Source: Anaerorhabdus sp036636695 (GTDB lineage Bacteria; Bacillota_I; Bacilli_A; Erysipelotrichales; Erysipelotrichaceae). Taken from it: a stretch of 64,000 nucleotides of DNA. Below, one piece after another: positions 9,491-17,546 of this stretch. The notes under the pieces are model-generated. The model had not been told where the DNA came from, did not search any database, and saw nothing but the letters and a program-made list of their open reading frames with translations. Within the stretch, counting starts at the first letter, position 1; each line of letters opens with the position of its first letter. A program made the position numbers and the translations under genes. The stretch lies in assembly GCF_036636695.1 (NCBI RefSeq), contig NZ_JAVWNW010000010.1; one strand, 5' to 3'.

Positions 9491-10231
9491 ATGAATGAAA
9501 AAATGAATATTAAGACATTGTTAAAAACTAAACAAGCTATTTTGGAAAGTAAGTTAAGCATTTTAATTGATCATCCCGTGACAAAAGGGGATCAATGTGA
9601 AAGTGCATGGATTGATTATTTTAGAAGTTTTCTTCCAAACAAGTATGCAGTTGATAAAGGATTTGTTTTCGATGCTGAAGGTAATGTGAGTGAACAAATT
9701 GATATTATTATATATGATGCTCTTTATACCCCACTGATTTTCGGAACTGATTCGGGAGAAAAATTTATTACTGCTGAAAGTGTATATGCAGTTTTTGATT
9801 CAAAACCGAAGATTCAAAAAAGTACTATAGAGTATACAAACTTAAAAATTTCTTCAGTTTCAAAATTAAAACGCTCCTCAAGAGGAATGATAAATGCGGG
9901 GCAAATAGTTGCACCGCGAGCATTAACTCATATTATTGGTGGGATTTTAGCAGTGGACTCAATAGATTCAAAAAATATAAAAAAATATATGGATGATTAT
10001 CTATATATTGACATTGGTTGTGCAATAAAGAGTACCTCGTTTATAGTTTCACGAGATAATAAAAACAAAATGATTGATTTTAAATTTTCGTCATCTGATG
10101 AATCTATTTTGTCATTCTTTTATATTATTTTGGACGAATTATACAAGCTTGGAACTGTTGCGGGAATCGACATAAGAAATTATTCTGATACAACTCTTAG
10201 TTCAATGAAAATAATGAAGGAGGACTTGTAA
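9491..10231 (+). CDS. DUF6602 nuclease-like protein
   Basis: This 246-residue protein matches the DUF6602 pattern: KGDQCE near residue 35, the LP...G.VFD segment, QIDIIIYD near 75-82 and AVFDSKP near 103-109. Those motifs follow a PD-(D/E)XK layout: Glu, then Asp, then an acidic-x-Lys pair. Here the last motif reads D-S-K instead of the usual E-x-K, so activity is uncertain. The ATG follows GAGGAGG closely. The stop codon overlaps the ATG of the CD-NTase by one base, so the two are made together. It may be a nuclease effector or an accessory factor of the CD-NTase; I cannot decide. Confidence 0.7.
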   Translation: MNEKMNIKTLLKTKQAILESKLSILIDHPVTKGDQCESAWIDYFRSFLPNKYAVDKGFVFDAEGNVSEQIDIIIYDALYTPLIFGTDSGEKFITAESVYAVFDSKPKIQKSTIEYTNLKISSVSKLKRSSRGMINAGQIVAPRALTHIIGGILAVDSIDSKNIKKYMDDYLYIDIGCAIKSTSFIVSRDNKNKMIDFKFSSSDESILSFFYIILDELYKLGTVAGIDIRNYSDTTLSSMKIMKEDL

Positions 10232-11538
10232 TGGCTAAGCAAAAAGATTTTGATGTTTTTCTTAGTAGTATAGAACCAAGTACTTCAACAGTAGAATATA
10301 TTAGTTCTGTGCAAAATAATTTAAGGGATTACTTGAAAAATCATCCAAAATACAAGGATATACATTTAAACACTTTTTTGTCAGGCTCATATGCGAAGGA
10401 TACATGTATTAGGCCAAAAAAATATGATGGTAAACGAGATGTTGATATAGTTGTGGTAACAAACTATACATTAAGTGAAAGTTCATCTGATGTTCTACAA
10501 GAATTACTAGAAATATTGCTAGAGAAGGAATTATATAATTCTGCTAGATTACAATCACATTCAATAGGAATCGAACTTAATGGAATTGAAATAGATGTAA
10601 TTCCTGTAATAAAATGTAACGATAGTGAAATGTTTTATATTGGTTCAAGTGATGAAAATATTTGGGAATTAACCGATCCTAAAGGTCACATTAAGTGGTC
10701 GACGGAAGTTAATGTTGATAACAATTCAAAATATAAACCATTAGTAAAAATGATGAAATGGTGGAGACGAACAAACTGCTCTGATGGTATAAAATATCCA
10801 AAAGGATTAGCTTTAGAGAAAATTATTGCAGATAATCTACCAGATGATAATTTGAGTACTGAGAATTATTTAATAAATACAATGCAGAAGATAGTTGAAT
10901 CTTACAAGGAAGAATATGTAGATAAAGGAAAAATTCCGTTCATTGAAGATCCATGCATAATTAAGAATAATTTATTAGAAAATTATACATTGACAGAATT
11001 TAAAGCTTTTATCTCGAATATATCTGATCATCTTGACTTGCTTTCGAAAGATGGGACATGCAACAACATTTGGCAACTAATCTTAGGTGATGATTTTCCT
11101 GTTAGTAGCTCAGCTAAAAGTTTGTCAACAATTTCGAGTGTAAATAACGCCGCACTAAATGCTTCACATCGTCAAAAGCCATTATGGAGTATCCCAAAAA
11201 ATGAAGCAGTTATCATAAATGCAAAATTAATATATCCGAATGGAATAGAAATGCTTCTTGAAAATGATGGAGATGAGATTCCAAAGAATTGTACTATTAT
11301 TTATCGCGCACTGCACGGTATTAAACAACCGTATGACTTAAAGTGGCAGGTTGTTAATACTGGATATGAGGCATCATATAATTCTTGTTTAAGAGGAGGA
11401 TTTGAAGATTCTAATCTAAATATGAATTGCCGAAAAGAATCTTCTGCTTATGCTGGGAAGCATTATGTTCAATGTTATGTAATTAAAAATGGTCAATGTG
11501 TCGCTAAAAGTAAAGAATTTATTATAAATATTGAGTGA
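10231..11538 (+). CDS. CD-NTase with C-terminal AGS-C sensor domain
   Basis: This 435-residue protein is a nucleotidyltransferase of the cGAS/DncV-like class. The pattern GS (52-53), D70-V-D72 (RDVDIVVV) and a third carboxylate D122 (EIDVIPV) forms a complete Pol-beta-type active site. The middle is the helical OAS1-like half. The last 115 residues match the adenylyl/guanylyl and SMODS C-terminal sensor (AGS-C): WQVVNTG, LRGGF, YAGKHYVQC and a CVAKS-F ending. CD-NTases of CBASS make cyclic oligonucleotides upon infection, which switch on an effector. No SAVED, TIR or membrane effector is nearby, so the effector must be the upstream IetS protease, the DUF6602 protein, or something outside. It is the last gene of the operon. 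Confidence 0.85.
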   Translation: MAKQKDFDVFLSSIEPSTSTVEYISSVQNNLRDYLKNHPKYKDIHLNTFLSGSYAKDTCIRPKKYDGKRDVDIVVVTNYTLSESSSDVLQELLEILLEKELYNSARLQSHSIGIELNGIEIDVIPVIKCNDSEMFYIGSSDENIWELTDPKGHIKWSTEVNVDNNSKYKPLVKMMKWWRRTNCSDGIKYPKGLALEKIIADNLPDDNLSTENYLINTMQKIVESYKEEYVDKGKIPFIEDPCIIKNNLLENYTLTEFKAFISNISDHLDLLSKDGTCNNIWQLILGDDFPVSSSAKSLSTISSVNNAALNASHRQKPLWSIPKNEAVIINAKLIYPNGIEMLLENDGDEIPKNCTIIYRALHGIKQPYDLKWQVVNTGYEASYNSCLRGGFEDSNLNMNCRKESSAYAGKHYVQCYVIKNGQCVAKSKEFIINIE

Positions 11539-11579
11539 ACTTTTACAGGTTTATTAATAGTTCACAAGAGATTAGTCTC

Positions 11580-11615
11580 GAATCACGACTTTAGTTGCGG
11601 TTTGACTACCCATTT
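11580..11615 (+). repeat. Module-end repeat, copy B
   Basis: This is the counterpart of copy A at 4529-4561, with 28 of 33 aligned bases identical and a 3-nt insertion (GAC at 11587-11589). It begins 42 nt after the CD-NTase stop and ends 9 nt before a terminator hairpin. Its right part (GG-T-GAC-ACCCATTT) resembles the tRNA-Phe 3' end at 34-52. Confidence 0.6.
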
Positions 11616-11623
11616 AGAAAAGT

Positions 11624-11654
11624 AGCATTCAACTTCGGTTGGATGCTTTTTCTT
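11624..11654 (+). terminator. Intrinsic terminator after module 2
   Basis: AGCATTCAAC (11624-11633) pairs with GTTGGATGCT (11638-11647) around a TTCG tetraloop, followed by TTTTTCTTT. It closes the IetAS/CD-NTase operon and any small RNA made from repeat copy B. Confidence 0.85.
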
Positions 11655-11669
11655 TAAATTTGACTTATG

Positions 11670-12186
11670 TTACGACTGAAAAACTTAAAAAATTAGTCGC
11701 GTTAATAATACATGACTGAATGATGTTACTCTTAATGTGGGTGAAGCAAAAGAGTCATCAGAAATTGAGAATATCATCACTACATACGATAAACTTTTTA
11801 AAAAGATGGTAAGTAATATTCATGAAAATGTTGCAAAGGAAGTATTACAATATCGTCAAGGTATTAATATGGGCTTTTCAATTTTAAAAGAAAAAGGATT
11901 TATTAGTATTAATAGTATAATTGATATTCATCATTGCATTGAAGCTAATAAAGGTGGAATTAGAAAGCTTTCAGGTACTGTGATTAAGAATACTATAACT
12001 AATGAAATTGTTAGTAGTATGGAAAACAACACAATGCAACTTAAACAAAAACTTTCTAAACTATATTCAAGTAATTTAGTGGATTTTCTTTACTTTGAAT
12101 TCTATACAAAGAATGAATATCTTAGACAAAAGATAGGATGTTTTAGAGATATGGCAACAAAGCATTTAAAGATGCTAGAGAAATAA
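11670..12186 (+). pseudogene. Fic-family protein remnant lacking the Fic core
   Basis: The open part (GTG 11737 to 12186, 149 residues) starts inside a Fic-type N-terminal domain: KESSEIENI, then IEANKGGIRKLSGTVI. Straight after, where the HPFxxGNGR catalytic core should be, the sequence jumps to a C-terminal winged-helix tail (KIYSSNL-like, then FRDMATKHLKMLEK). About 150 residues seem deleted in frame. Upstream, 11670-11715 in the same general reading still resembles the lost N-terminus (TEKLKKLVAL) but carries a stop. It could not AMPylate anything and is best read as debris at the island edge. Confidence 0.75.
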
Positions 12187-12337
12187 GGATTCTTATCAAG
12201 CGAGAAAATTGGAATTTATAATAATGAAGAAGTGAATTATATTCACGATTAATGGCGTATAAAGTATCCCTGATTTATGACTAAAGTATACTTTTTGGGA
12301 AAAATACCAAAAAGATAAAAAAAGTTTTAAAAAAGCG

Positions 12338-12366
12338 TTTACATTTTGAAATGATGAGTCTATAAT
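12338..12366 (+). promoter_or_regulatory. Sigma-A promoter of the amino-sugar operon, with cre-like site
   Basis: TTTACA (12338-12343) and TATAAT (12361-12366) are spaced by 17 nt. The -35 box lies inside AAAAGCGTTTACA (12331-12343), which resembles the right half of a CcpA catabolite-responsive element. If bound, CcpA would block this promoter when glucose is present. The cre assignment is tentative because the left half is degenerate. The stretch 12187-12330 holds no gene. Confidence 0.65.
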
Positions 12367-12395
12367 AGGGTCAAGTAAGGAAGGCTACTAACAAT

Positions 12396-13157
12396 ATGGA
12401 TCCATTAAGTCGAATTGAGATACATCATAAAGAATTTACAGAAACTGAAAAGAAAATTGCTCGTGCCATAACCAATGAACCTCGCGATGTTGTAAAAGAC
12501 AACATTACAACGGTTGCTAGCAAAATGAAAGTATCTAAGTCAGCATTGCTTCGCTTTTGTCAAAAAATTGGATATGAAGGATTTTCTGAATTTAAATATG
12601 AATTAACAAGATTTATGAATGCTGATGAGAGTAATGATGAACAAAGTAATGATTTAGTTAACTGGATACAGAAGAGTTTGGATGATATGAATAGTAAATC
12701 GTTATTATCATCTGTTCAAGATGTTGCTGAAGCTATTGTTAATGCTAAAAAAATAAGAATATTTGGAATTAATGAAACAGGTTTAGCAGCAAAACAGTTG
12801 TACTATCGGTTACTATCACTTGGCATTGATTCTGCAGCAATCACTGAATTAGAGACGATGCATTTCTATTCAAATCTAAACTTTACCAATGATTTATATA
12901 TCTTTTTCTCACTATCTGCGACAACAGAGGCTGTTGTGGATGCAATGATTAAATCAAGTGATAGAAAGAAAAAAACAGTACTTATTACACAAAATACGAA
13001 ATTTAGATATCGTGACAAAGTAAGCCATGTTATTGTTTTACCAACAATTAACACAGAAGGTAAAACGAGATTTGTTGATTCACAAATGTTAAATTTCGTA
13101 TGTATTGAATTGTTAATAAATAACATCTCTAAACTACTAATTAGAAAGGAAACCTAA
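12396..13157 (+). CDS. RpiR/MurR-family transcription regulator
   Basis: The 253-residue protein has an N-terminal HTH_6 domain (about 1-77, with KMKVSKSALLRFCQKIGYEGFSEF-like helices) and a C-terminal SIS sugar-phosphate binding domain (about 110-245). Family members sense phosphosugars; MurR of E. coli senses MurNAc-6-phosphate. Its position at the head of an operon with murQ and mupG suggests the same ligand type, which is inference. The ATG is preceded by AAGGAAGG. The TAA overlaps the next ATG by one base. Confidence 0.88.
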   Translation: MDPLSRIEIHHKEFTETEKKIARAITNEPRDVVKDNITTVASKMKVSKSALLRFCQKIGYEGFSEFKYELTRFMNADESNDEQSNDLVNWIQKSLDDMNSKSLLSSVQDVAEAIVNAKKIRIFGINETGLAAKQLYYRLLSLGIDSAAITELETMHFYSNLNFTNDLYIFFSLSATTEAVVDAMIKSSDRKKKTVLITQNTKFRYRDKVSHVIVLPTINTEGKTRFVDSQMLNFVCIELLINNISKLLIRKET

Positions 13158-13456
13158 TGAAAAAGATTATTTTACTATGTGCAGGGGGAATGTCTACAAG
13201 TCTTTTAGTATCAAAAATGGAAGATGCAGCAGCTCAACTTGGAATTGAATGTCAAGTTAGTGCACATCCTGTTACTGCGGCAAAAAGTGTTGCATCAGAC
13301 GCTGATATTGTTCTTTTAGGCCCTCAAATTCGTTTTGAACTAAATAACATTAAATCCTTGTTACCGGATAAAGAAGTTCGGGTTATTGACATGATTGATT
13401 ATGGTATGATTGATGGCAAAGCGATTGTAAACAAGATTGTGGATTTTATTAAATAA
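13157..13456 (+). CDS. PTS EIIB, lactose/cellobiose family
   Basis: This 99-residue cytoplasmic phosphocarrier has the phospho-acceptor cysteine C8 in the LLCAGGMSTS loop, as in CelA/ChbB-type EIIB. It passes phosphate from EIIA (21209) to the sugar carried by EIIC (13584). It is coupled to the regulator gene by a one-base overlap. A hairpin with a T-run follows it and may lower expression of the EIIC gene relative to it. Confidence 0.92.
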   Translation: MKKIILLCAGGMSTSLLVSKMEDAAAQLGIECQVSAHPVTAAKSVASDADIVLLGPQIRFELNNIKSLLPDKEVRVIDMIDYGMIDGKAIVNKIVDFIK

Positions 13457-13468
13457 ATGTATTTTAAG

Positions 13469-13489
13469 AAGTTGCGTTGCAACTTTTTA
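13469..13489 (+). terminator. Hairpin with T-run between EIIB and EIIC
   Basis: AAGTTGC (13469-13475) pairs with GCAACTT (13479-13485) with a 3-nt loop, followed by TTTTT. It lies inside the operon and probably acts as a partial terminator or an mRNA stability element. Confidence 0.6.
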
Positions 13490-13583
13490 AATAGCTATCA
13501 CTGGGAAAAATTCCACATCAATAAAAAAAATATCATTAGTAGATGAGAGATGTATTTAAATATAACTTGAGGAGGATAAAAAA

Positions 13584-14855
13584 ATGGAAAAATTTACAAG
13601 ATTTATCGAAACGAAACTTGCTCCACCGCTTGTGCGATTCTCACAAATAAGATATCTACAAGCAATCCAACGTGTCTTCATGACAACAATGCCTGTATTA
13701 ATCTTCAGTTCATTCTTAATTCTAGCAGCGGCTTTACCGATTCCTGGATGGGATAAAATTGTTGCAAGCTTTTCAGGAAAGTTATGGATGGGTGTTAACA
13801 GTACATTAGGACTTTTATCACTACTTGTAGCAATTCTTTGCGGATATCACTTAGGGGCTTATTACCATGAAAAAGGAGAAAAAGCTTTACCTGTAAACAC
13901 AGCGATAGTTTCATTCTTGTCATTCATGATGTTCAACCCTATCTTTAGCACTGCTGAGGGACAATCTGTAGTTTCTGCAACATTCTTTGGTTCAACAGGA
14001 ATCTTTGCGGCTTTCTTCATTTCGTTCACAGCTGTCGAAATTTATCGTTTCTTCATGAATAAAAACTTTACGATTAAAATGCCAGCAGGTGTACCACCTA
14101 TGGTTGTTGATGCATTTACTTCATTGATACCATCTATGGTTGCTATTGGAACATATTGGCTTATAGCTCAAGTGGCTCAAGTTAATGTGCTACAAATTAT
14201 CAATGATGGCTTTCAACCACTTGTTTCAGCAGGTAAAGGGCCAGTTCCACAATTCTTTGCATTCTTTTTGGATAGATTATTATGGTTCACAGGAATTCAT
14301 GGGTCAAATGTCGTTCAATCAGTTATGAGACCAGTTTGGATTCAAATGTTTACTGAAAATGCCGAAGCACTTCAACTTGGATTAGCAATTCCAAATTTAT
14401 TAACTGAAGAATGGTGTAATTATTTCATTCGAATTTCAGTATTGCCTATCTGCGTTTTAGCAGCAACATCTAAAGTTAAACGCTATAAAACACTTGGTAA
14501 AATGGCATTGCCAGCATCAATTTTTAATATCGCAGAACCAATTATGTTTGGGTTGCCATTAATTTTAAATCCAATCTTATTCTTCCCATGGGTGTTTGGG
14601 TGGTCATTCTTATGGATTTGGACATATTTCTTTACAGCAATTGTTCCGATTTTACCACCAGTTATAACTCAAGTAGCTTGGACTGTTCCTTGTCCAATAT
14701 CAGCATATTTGGCTACAGGTGGAAGTTGGATTGCAGCATTATTTAGTTTAGGTAATTACTTTATTATTGGACTTATTTTCCTTCCATTCTTTAAAGTTTT
14801 AGAAAAACAAGCTATTAAAGAAGAAAATTTGATTGCAGAGGGGGGAACGAATTGA
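13584..14855 (+). CDS. PTS EIIC, cellobiose/chitobiose family permease
   Basis: This 423-residue integral membrane protein has about ten hydrophobic helices and the EIIC signature near the substrate site (LLWFTGIHGSN, about 230-240; then AEPIMFGLPLILNP near 315). It transports and phosphorylates a sugar, probably a MurNAc- or GlcNAc-containing mono- or disaccharide given its neighbours. The start ATG follows GAGGAGG. Its TGA overlaps the TTG start of the next gene. Confidence 0.92.
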   Translation: MEKFTRFIETKLAPPLVRFSQIRYLQAIQRVFMTTMPVLIFSSFLILAAALPIPGWDKIVASFSGKLWMGVNSTLGLLSLLVAILCGYHLGAYYHEKGEKALPVNTAIVSFLSFMMFNPIFSTAEGQSVVSATFFGSTGIFAAFFISFTAVEIYRFFMNKNFTIKMPAGVPPMVVDAFTSLIPSMVAIGTYWLIAQVAQVNVLQIINDGFQPLVSAGKGPVPQFFAFFLDRLLWFTGIHGSNVVQSVMRPVWIQMFTENAEALQLGLAIPNLLTEEWCNYFIRISVLPICVLAATSKVKRYKTLGKMALPASIFNIAEPIMFGLPLILNPILFFPWVFGWSFLWIWTYFFTAIVPILPPVITQVAWTVPCPISAYLATGGSWIAALFSLGNYFIIGLIFLPFFKVLEKQAIKEENLIAEGGTN

Positions 14856-15814
14856 GTAACGCAATAAATATCTCACTTACTCAATACGATCAACGTTTTG
14901 AAGCCCAAGTTGTCAACTTATGGAATGAATGTTTAACAAGTGATCTTATCACCCTTCCCATTTTTAGAAAGCAAGTACTTTTTGATGAAAACTTTCGACA
15001 AGAATTTGCGTTTTGTGCAGTAGATAATAACACACTTGTTGGTTTTGGCTTTGGTATGAAACGTATCTTTCCTTATTTGGAGAGAGGAGTTGAACCAGAA
15101 AAGTCATGGATTAATGTTGTTTTTGTAAAAGAGAGCTACCGAAGAAAAGGAATTGGAACTCAATTGGTGAAATGTATTGAGGAAAAACTAAACGATGGAT
15201 TATCTAAGAAAATCACCTTAGCATCTTATAGTCCAAATTACTTTTTTCCAGGTGTCGATCGAATAAACTACAAAGGTTCACGAGAATTCTTTGAGTATAA
15301 TGGTTATCAAATTTCAGGTGAAGCAGTTAGTATGTCAAAATCACTATTTGACTACGAAGTTCCACAAGAAACTATTGATAAAGTAAATGAATTAACAAAG
15401 GTAGGTTATCGCTTTGAAAGATTCACCTACAATTATGCATTTAAACTATTAGAATTCTTGAAAAATGAATTCGGTGGTGGTTGGAAACAAAATGCACTTT
15501 CACTCATGAAAACAAATGAAGCAGAAGATACAATCTTAATTTGTATTGATAAAAATGATGATGTAGTTGGATTTTGTATGAGAAAAATGGATGGATTTCC
15601 AATGCGTTTTGGACCATTTGGTGTAAAAGCTGAACTAAGATCTTTTGGGCTTGGAGGAATACTCTTCGATTTAATGCAAAAAGAAATGAAGTCACAGCGA
15701 TTGTTTGATTTATACTTCCTATGGACACATGGAGCTGGTCAAAGATTTTATGAAAGACATGGCGTTCATGTATATAGAGAGTATGACTTAATGGAAAAGA
15801 AATTTGAGGAGTAG
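14852..15814 (+). CDS. GNAT acetyltransferase with two GNAT domains
   Basis: This 320-residue protein has two GNAT folds. The first has an acetyl-CoA loop like RRKGIGTQLV (about 103-112), the second a looser version (LRSFGLGGILFD, about 263-274). The second domain ends with the common YERHGVHVYREYDLMEK motif. The TTG start overlaps the EIIC stop and is preceded by AGGGGGG. Its substrate is unknown. Within a sugar-amine operon it may act on an amino sugar or on a peptide amine. One domain may be structural only. Confidence 0.8.
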   Translation: MSNAINISLTQYDQRFEAQVVNLWNECLTSDLITLPIFRKQVLFDENFRQEFAFCAVDNNTLVGFGFGMKRIFPYLERGVEPEKSWINVVFVKESYRRKGIGTQLVKCIEEKLNDGLSKKITLASYSPNYFFPGVDRINYKGSREFFEYNGYQISGEAVSMSKSLFDYEVPQETIDKVNELTKVGYRFERFTYNYAFKLLEFLKNEFGGGWKQNALSLMKTNEAEDTILICIDKNDDVVGFCMRKMDGFPMRFGPFGVKAELRSFGLGGILFDLMQKEMKSQRLFDLYFLWTHGAGQRFYERHGVHVYREYDLMEKKFEE

Positions 15815-15822
15815 AAACAATT

Positions 15823-16485
15823 ATGAAAAGAGTTATTTGTGTGGGGGCACATCCATTAGATGCAGATCTAATGGGTGGTCCTCTATTGATGAAATATGCA
15901 GCGAAAGGTGCACATTGCACAATGATGCATTTGGTTAAAGGACGCCTTGAAGGAGATGTTGATTCAGAAACTCAACATGCATATCAAGAAAATTTGAAAA
16001 AAGAAATGATTCAAGCGGCCCAAACTATTGGGTGTGATTGTAATATGCTTGAGTATACTACCGCAGAATTACCTTCTGTGGATGTGTTTGCAAATACTTT
16101 AGTTGAGTACTTTGAAAAAGAAGGTGTTGAGTTAGTTATTACACACTGGCGAGGAACAATGCATGCACGCCATTATTATGCTTATGAGACAGTAACAAAG
16201 GCAATTAAAATTTTACGTAAACGCGGGAAAAATATTAAATTACTTTATGGCGAAAACTGTGAAGATTTGATTTCATTTATTCCCCAAGCAAATTATCATA
16301 TGTCAAAAGAAGAATTGGATCAATGGTTTAAAGCATTGAACTGTTACACAATTTTTAGTGGAAATGTCAATGAAGTTCCATACAATTCTTATTATCGTAC
16401 AACAGGAGTTATTCGAGGAATTGAAAATGGTGATTACGAATATTACAAATCGTATATGTATCCATGTTTAATTGAAACTATTTAA
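15823..16485 (+). CDS. PIG-L/LmbE-family deacetylase
   Basis: The 220-residue protein matches the PIG-L zinc deacetylase family, which removes acetyl groups from GlcNAc-type sugars. The N-terminal metal motif reads AHPLDAD (9-15) instead of the standard AHPDDxE, keeping H10 and D13 but shifting the pattern. Downstream, HWRGTMHARHYYAYETV (about 107-123) supplies the second metal-binding stretch. The sequence is complete. It lies between a GNAT gene and mupG, so a deacetylation step on GlcNAc or a muramyl derivative is likely. Confidence 0.82.
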   Translation: MKRVICVGAHPLDADLMGGPLLMKYAAKGAHCTMMHLVKGRLEGDVDSETQHAYQENLKKEMIQAAQTIGCDCNMLEYTTAELPSVDVFANTLVEYFEKEGVELVITHWRGTMHARHYYAYETVTKAIKILRKRGKNIKLLYGENCEDLISFIPQANYHMSKEELDQWFKALNCYTIFSGNVNEVPYNSYYRTTGVIRGIENGDYEYYKSYMYPCLIETI

Positions 16486-16506
16486 GTGAATGAAGGGGTA
16501 AAAATT

Positions 16507-17535
16507 ATGTTAGGTGTATCAGCGTATTTTAAAGATTTAGATTTAAATTATTTAGAAGAGGTTTCAAAGTATGGGGTTAAATTTGTATTTACATCAATCC
16601 ATATTCCTGAAGATGATAAAGCGGATATAGAAAGTAAATTACCAATATTTCTTGCACAATGTCAAAAATTAGATTTGTTTATTGTGCCTGATGTTTCACC
16701 ACGTACATTTGAAAAGTTAAATCTATCAATAAATGATTTTGAAGGACTAAAAAACAAAGGATTTAAAGCAATACGCTTAGATTTTGGTTTTGATGATCCA
16801 TCTGAGATTGCAAAATTGCAAAAGGATTTTATCATCATGTTAAATGCAAGTGTGATGACTAAAGAAGATTTGCTAAAGTGTGAAAAAGCTGGATTAGAAT
16901 TAGATAAAATCATTCTTACTCATAATTTTTACCCACATAAAAATACTGGACTTGATGAAAGCTATTTCATGGAAAAAAATCGTGATTTCGTTTCAATGGG
17001 TTTAAGAATTCAAGCTTTTGTCTGCGGTGATGATTTAAGACGATATCCATTATATGAAGGATTGCCAACATTAGAAAAACATCGTGGGTTAAACCCATTC
17101 GTTGCTTCGGTTGAGTTAATGAATAAATATGGAATTACTGAAATCATGATTGGAGATTCAAAAGCTAAGATTGAAACTATTAAGCATATACATGAATACA
17201 TGGAAAATAATGTAATTCATATGAAGGTATCTCTTGAGGAACCTTATGAAAATATGTATAACGAAATTTTTTCGATTCGACCAGATAGCGGAAAGCTAAT
17301 ACGATTAGCAATTCAACGAGACAGCACTGTAAAGCAATTCCATACTGTTAATAGACCTGCGGGGTCAATTACGATGGACAACCAGCTTTATGGACGATAT
17401 TCAGGTGAGGTTAGTTTGGTAAGAGATGATTTAGAATGTGATGCAAGAGTAAACGTAATTGGATATATTCATCCAGAGTACCAACCACTATTAGCATATC
17501 TTGATAAAGAAACACGTATTAAATTTATTAGATAG
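16507..17535 (+). CDS. mupG: MupG-type 6-phospho-N-acetylmuramidase (DUF871)
   Basis: This 342-residue protein is a TIM-barrel protein of the DUF871/MupG family, with a C-terminal cyclophilin-like domain from about 235. MupG splits MurNAc-6-phosphate-GlcNAc, taken up by a PTS, into MurNAc-6-phosphate and GlcNAc. Family hallmarks are GVSAYF at the start, FTSIHIPE, and FVCGDDLRRYPLYEGLPTLE in the middle. I chose ATG 16507 with GAAGGGG 8 nt upstream over the GTG at 16486, which directly follows the previous stop. murQ follows 11 bp downstream, matching the known pathway order. Confidence 0.85.
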   Translation: MLGVSAYFKDLDLNYLEEVSKYGVKFVFTSIHIPEDDKADIESKLPIFLAQCQKLDLFIVPDVSPRTFEKLNLSINDFEGLKNKGFKAIRLDFGFDDPSEIAKLQKDFIIMLNASVMTKEDLLKCEKAGLELDKIILTHNFYPHKNTGLDESYFMEKNRDFVSMGLRIQAFVCGDDLRRYPLYEGLPTLEKHRGLNPFVASVELMNKYGITEIMIGDSKAKIETIKHIHEYMENNVIHMKVSLEEPYENMYNEIFSIRPDSGKLIRLAIQRDSTVKQFHTVNRPAGSITMDNQLYGRYSGEVSLVRDDLECDARVNVIGYIHPEYQPLLAYLDKETRIKFIR

Positions 17536-17546
17536 GGAGAAATAAG

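Noticed and set aside
4529..11615. Calling the two module-end repeats partial tRNA genes
   Set aside because: The distance from the T-loop-like part to the CCA-like end is too long and no acceptor stem can be formed; only similarity is claimed.
11737..12186. Reading the 149-codon frame as an intact gene
   Set aside because: It matches the two ends of Fic proteins with the core missing and a stop just upstream, so it is treated as a remnant.
1..12186. Prophage remnant
   Set aside because: No structural, integrase, lysis or replication gene of phage type is seen; only defence-like genes and IS elements.
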